From: Verrucomicrobiales bacterium
GTDB lineage: Bacteria > Verrucomicrobiota > Verrucomicrobiia > Verrucomicrobiales > V1-33
Assembly: GCA_028293305.1 (NCBI GenBank)
Contig: JAQGPD010000605.1
Span: 1-15,681 of the forward strand
Direction of reading: 5' to 3'
DNA length: 15,681 nucleotides
The position numbers and the translations under genes were made by a program. The notes under the pieces are model-generated. The model was given only the letters and a program-made list of their open reading frames with translations. It was not told where the DNA came from and ran no database searches. This document shows, piece after piece, positions 13,427-15,681 of the stretch (position 1 is its first letter; each line of letters starts with the position of its first letter).

Positions 13427-14302
13427 TTATTTCTGGTGGAGCAATCCGCCGGCGGACTTCCGGGTGACCACGAATCCGCTGCGGTGCATGGCCGTCCGCA
13501 AGGCCTCCGCCATCGTCGCCTTCGTGATGACATTTCCCAGATCGATCTGCAGATGCACCATCGTCTGCGCGATCTGCGGACGGATCCCCGAGATGATGCA
13601 GTCCGCCCCCATGAGCCGCGCCGCCGCCACCGTTTTCAACAAATGCTGCGCCACCTGCGTATCCACCGTCGGCACCCCCGTGATATCGATGATCGCGATC
13701 TCCGACCGCGTCTGCACGATCACCTGCAACAGCGTCTCCATGACGATGCTGGTGCGGTTGCTATCCAATGTGCCGATCAGCGGCAGCGCCACGATCCCGT
13801 CCCACAGCTGCACCACCGGAGTGGAAAGCTCCAACATATCCGACTGCTGCCCTTTGATGACCTCCTCACGCGCCTCCATGAATGTCTCCATGGTGAAAAG
13901 TCCCAGATTGTCCAACAGCTCCGTCGCCATCCACAAAGCCGCAGCCTGACCCGCCGCGTCCCCCGCGAAGGCACGCTGCACGGCCCCGAAAACCGGCCGC
14001 TTCATGGAAAGGATGAACAAAGCCGTTTCCGAGGGCGTGAAGCCCAGCCGGCTCCGGGAACGGGACAACTCCCCCAGGAAATCCCGCACGCCTTTATAGC
14101 CCGGCCGGTGCAATTCCGCACTGCTTTCCCGACCCAACGCCTCCCTCAGTAACTCGAAAAACTGTTCAGACTCCCGCGTCAATTCCCGCTCGGTGATCAA
14201 ATCCCCCCGGACCTGGCCGGACTCGTTTTGATAAGAGACCCATTCCGCCAACAGTCGTGTCCGGTCCGCATTAAGAATTTCACTTAGCTTTGATAATGAC
14301 AT
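13427..14302 (-). CDS. rsbR: Stressosome sensor RsbR (RsbRD-type N-domain + STAS)
   Basis: A 291-residue RsbT co-antagonist. Residues about 5-150 form a helical sensory domain resembling the RsbRD N-terminal family; no heme-binding pattern or LOV motif was recognised, so the signal is unknown. Residues about 155-280 form the STAS domain: Leu-Ser-Thr-Pro-Val-Val (159-164), Pro-Leu-Ile-Gly-Thr-Leu-Asp (174-180), Ile-Asp-Ile-Thr-Gly-Val-Pro (205-211), Gly-Ile-Arg-Pro-Gln-Ile-Ala-Gln-Thr (239-247). Thr215 aligns with Bacillus RsbRA Thr205. Ser181 takes the place of Thr171. It is the first gene of the operon; rsbS follows after 13 bases. A weak promoter (CATACT at 14315-14310 minus, with TTGTTG 18 bases upstream) would give a near-leaderless transcript. 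Confidence 0.95.
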   Translation of the reverse strand: MSLSKLSEILNADRTRLLAEWVSYQNESGQVRGDLITERELTRESEQFFELLREALGRESSAELHRPGYKGVRDFLGELSRSRSRLGFTPSETALFILSMKRPVFGAVQRAFAGDAAGQAAALWMATELLDNLGLFTMETFMEAREEVIKGQQSDMLELSTPVVQLWDGIVALPLIGTLDSNRTSIVMETLLQVIVQTRSEIAIIDITGVPTVDTQVAQHLLKTVAAARLMGADCIISGIRPQIAQTMVHLQIDLGNVITKATMAEALRTAMHRSGFVVTRKSAGGLLHQK

Positions 14303-14500
14303 GGCCGGAAGTATGTCGCAACAATTGCTCCAGCAACAACCTTTTTTTCAACAAGTTCCGAAGATTCCCCCGCCCGCCGCCCACCCTTTTTCCCCTGCCT
14401 TCCGCGCCGCGGTTTCCTTCCCCTCGTTTCGCGCTTTCCCTGCTCCCCGCTCTTCCCATAGTGCCCCTCCGGACGGATGGCCGCCCGATTTTTTTGCACC
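14303..14500. other. rsbR-EVE divergent spacer
   Basis: This 198-base divergent region probably holds both promoters. Facing rsbR are GCAACAA direct repeats at 14318-14324 and 14333-14339 (15-base period), overlapping the weak -35 region. An A7 tract on the minus strand (T-run 14341-14347) lies further up. The rest is pyrimidine-rich. No convincing -35/-10 pair for the EVE gene was found. Confidence 0.35.
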
Positions 14501-14974
14501 GTGAATTATTGGTTATTCAAATCAGAACCCGACGTCTTTTCCTTCGCCGATCTCAAAGCGCGGCCCGGCGGCACCGAGCCCTGGTCGGGCGTCAGGAACT
14601 TTCAGGCCCGGAACTACATGCGCGACAACATGAAGGTGGGGGACCTCGCATTGTTCTATCACAGCAGTTGCCCGGATCCCGGCGTGGCGGGCGTCATGCG
14701 CATCGCCTCGGAGCCCTACCCGGACCCCACACAATTCAAACCCTCGGACGAATATTTCGACCCCAAGGCCACGGAGGAAAAACCGATCTGGATTCTAGTG
14801 GATGTCGCCTGGGAAAAGGATTTGAAGCACCACGTGGGCCTGGATCGGCTGCGCGGCGAACCGGCATTGGAGGACATGTTTATTCTGCGGAAAGGAAACC
14901 GCCTCAGCATCACGCCGGTCACCGCCGCGGAATACAAAGCCATCGTGAAGCTTTCCCAAACCGCCGCGGGCTAA
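14501..14974 (+). CDS. EVE domain-containing protein
   Basis: A 157-residue single-domain protein of the EVE family (PUA-like fold, related to human THYN1). EVE domains bind modified bases in DNA or RNA through an aromatic pocket, and many are tied to restriction or RNA modification. The sequence opens Asn-Tyr-Trp-Leu-Phe-Lys-Ser-Glu-Pro, as EVE proteins do. It continues with Trp-Ser-Gly-Val-Arg-Asn-Phe-Gln-Ala-Arg-Asn-Tyr (28-39), Val-Gly-Asp (46-48), Phe-Tyr-His-Ser (52-55) and Gly-Val-Ala-Gly-Val (61-65). The GTG at 14501 matches the family N-terminus; an in-frame ATG at 14477 would add 8 residues. No restriction or methylase gene is adjacent. It converges on the MORN-repeat gene. Confidence 0.9.
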   Translation: MNYWLFKSEPDVFSFADLKARPGGTEPWSGVRNFQARNYMRDNMKVGDLALFYHSSCPDPGVAGVMRIASEPYPDPTQFKPSDEYFDPKATEEKPIWILVDVAWEKDLKHHVGLDRLRGEPALEDMFILRKGNRLSITPVTAAEYKAIVKLSQTAAG

Positions 14975-15040
14975 CAAACCCGGGCGGGTCCGCGAAGCGC
15001 CATCCTGACAGATCCCGCGACCTCCACGATCAGGGTTTGT
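14974..15040. terminator. Inverted repeat in the EVE/MORN convergent gap (weak)
   Basis: ACAAACCC (14974-14981) pairs perfectly with GGGTTTGT (15033-15040). Inside, GGT-CGCG (14987-14994, one bulged C) pairs with CGCGACC (15016-15022). The structure spans the gap between two converging genes and reaches into the MORN gene's last codons. There is no T-run, so it could be a factor-assisted or RNA-stability element instead of an intrinsic terminator. Confidence 0.3.
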
Positions 15041-15681
15041 CCGTGGCGTGCTGACGGATTTTAAGCTGCACAAAAGCCTCCAATTCCGCCAATAGCGCAT
15101 CCTCATTCCGGCAGGTTTCGATGGCCACGGTTTGCGCCGCGGAATCCGACAGTTCCTTCCCGCTTTCATCCCAACCGCGCGCGGATTCCAGAATGCCGCG
15201 GTCGAACTCGCGCTCCAACGATTTTCCGCCACCCGCCGACCAGTTTCTGGCAAAGCCGTTGAGCGCCCCCTCCTCATAGACCGCCGTCATTCGCTTGCGG
15301 CCCGCCGCTTTGCCATCCCTGGCCACATAATAGAGCGTCGCCGGCCCCTGCCGCTGATCCGCCCGATACGTCACTTCCGCCAGGCGCCGGCCGGTGGGGT
15401 CAAAATATTTCCACAGCCCGTCCATGCGCCCGCCTTTCAATACGCCCTCCACGCGCATCGCTCCCTTGTTATCGCGGATCACAAACCGGCCCTCCTTTCC
15501 GGAAACCGGAGCCAGGCCCGGCGTGGTGGATTCACCCGCGTCCGGTTTTTCAATATCCAGCGGCTTTCCATCCGCATCCTCCGGACCCGGTTCCAGCTTG
15601 GCGTGCTCCATCTTTTCCAGCTTCGGCTCGCCGGTTCCCTCGTCCTCGGGCACAGCGGCGCATTGGGTCAATAACACGGCG
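15030..15681 (-). CDS. MORN-repeat (YwqK-like) protein, N-terminus cut off by window edge
   Basis: The frame is open to the right end of the window, so the gene is partial at its 5' end; 217 codons are visible. The visible start (Leu-Leu-Thr-Gln-Cys-Ala-Ala) looks like the end of an export signal. Cys could be lipidated, though Gln before it is not a good lipobox. A Glu/Asp/Pro-rich linker follows (about 60 residues). Then come MORN-type repeats: Val-Glu-Gly-Val-Leu...Asp-Gly-Leu-Trp-Lys-Tyr-Phe-Asp-x-x-Gly, Glu-Val-Thr-Tyr...Gln-Gly-Pro-Ala-Thr-Leu-Tyr-Tyr, Ala-Val-Tyr-Glu-Glu-Gly...Gly-Phe-Ala-Arg-Asn-Trp. The pattern matches MORN_2/YwqK proteins, often exported and of unknown function. A short helical C-terminal tail closes the protein. 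Confidence 0.75.
   Translation of the reverse strand, partial: AVLLTQCAAVPEDEGTGEPKLEKMEHAKLEPGPEDADGKPLDIEKPDAGESTTPGLAPVSGKEGRFVIRDNKGAMRVEGVLKGGRMDGLWKYFDPTGRRLAEVTYRADQRQGPATLYYVARDGKAAGRKRMTAVYEEGALNGFARNWSAGGGKSLEREFDRGILESARGWDESGKELSDSAAQTVAIETCRNEDALLAELEAFVQLKIRQHATDKP

Noticed and set aside
13109..14152. Plus-strand open frame of 347 codons opposite rsbR/rsbS
   Set aside because: Composition rich in Arg/His/Gln and no domain; the STAS proteins on the minus strand match RsbR and RsbS closely.

Overview
The window most resembles a GC-rich chromosome segment from the PVC superphylum, most likely Verrucomicrobiota. This rests on family features and not on any marker gene: a TrmD with a Thr-Asn-Gly signature where Gly-Gly is usual, a secreted protein with an SHD1-like C-terminal module, a YdjM-type membrane protein, and an almost complete lack of Shine-Dalgarno sequences. 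No rRNA, tRNA, CRISPR array, insertion sequence or phage gene was seen.

Layout. Positions 1-278 are an A-rich degenerate repeat followed by a strong G-quadruplex motif, upstream of a plus-strand RppH-like Nudix hydrolase whose stop codon lies inside a TGAGG pentanucleotide array. Facing it on the minus strand is trmD, followed upstream by a YdjM-type membrane hydrolase. Next is a minus-strand pair in which a stand-alone CheR methyltransferase overlaps a membrane hybrid histidine kinase with a long Glu/Gln-rich coiled coil. Across a divergent spacer are plus-strand maf and, after a 9-bp tandem array, a secreted thioredoxin-fold/SHD1 protein. A 429-base gene-free stretch (8140-8568) holds a large nested palindromic element. 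An L,D-transpeptidase lipoprotein gene follows on the minus strand.

The centrepiece is a tightly packed minus-strand operon (14302 down to 9383): rsbR, rsbS, rsbT, a fused RsbT-like/PP2C phosphatase (RsbX-like), and a hybrid histidine kinase that itself starts with an RsbT-like ATPase domain. This is a stressosome module. In the Bacillus paradigm RsbR and RsbS hold RsbT, stress makes RsbT phosphorylate them, RsbT is released to switch on a partner, and RsbX resets the complex. Here no sigma-B, RsbU, RsbV or RsbW is present. The co-encoded output is instead a GAF-HisKA-HATPase-receiver kinase. Three consecutive genes each carry an RsbT-type ATPase: alone, fused to a phosphatase, and fused to a kinase. 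The second hybrid kinase (2918-5104) has a closely related catalytic core, so the two may feed the same phosphorelay.

The window ends with a plus-strand EVE-domain protein converging on a MORN-repeat (YwqK-like) protein that runs off the right edge.
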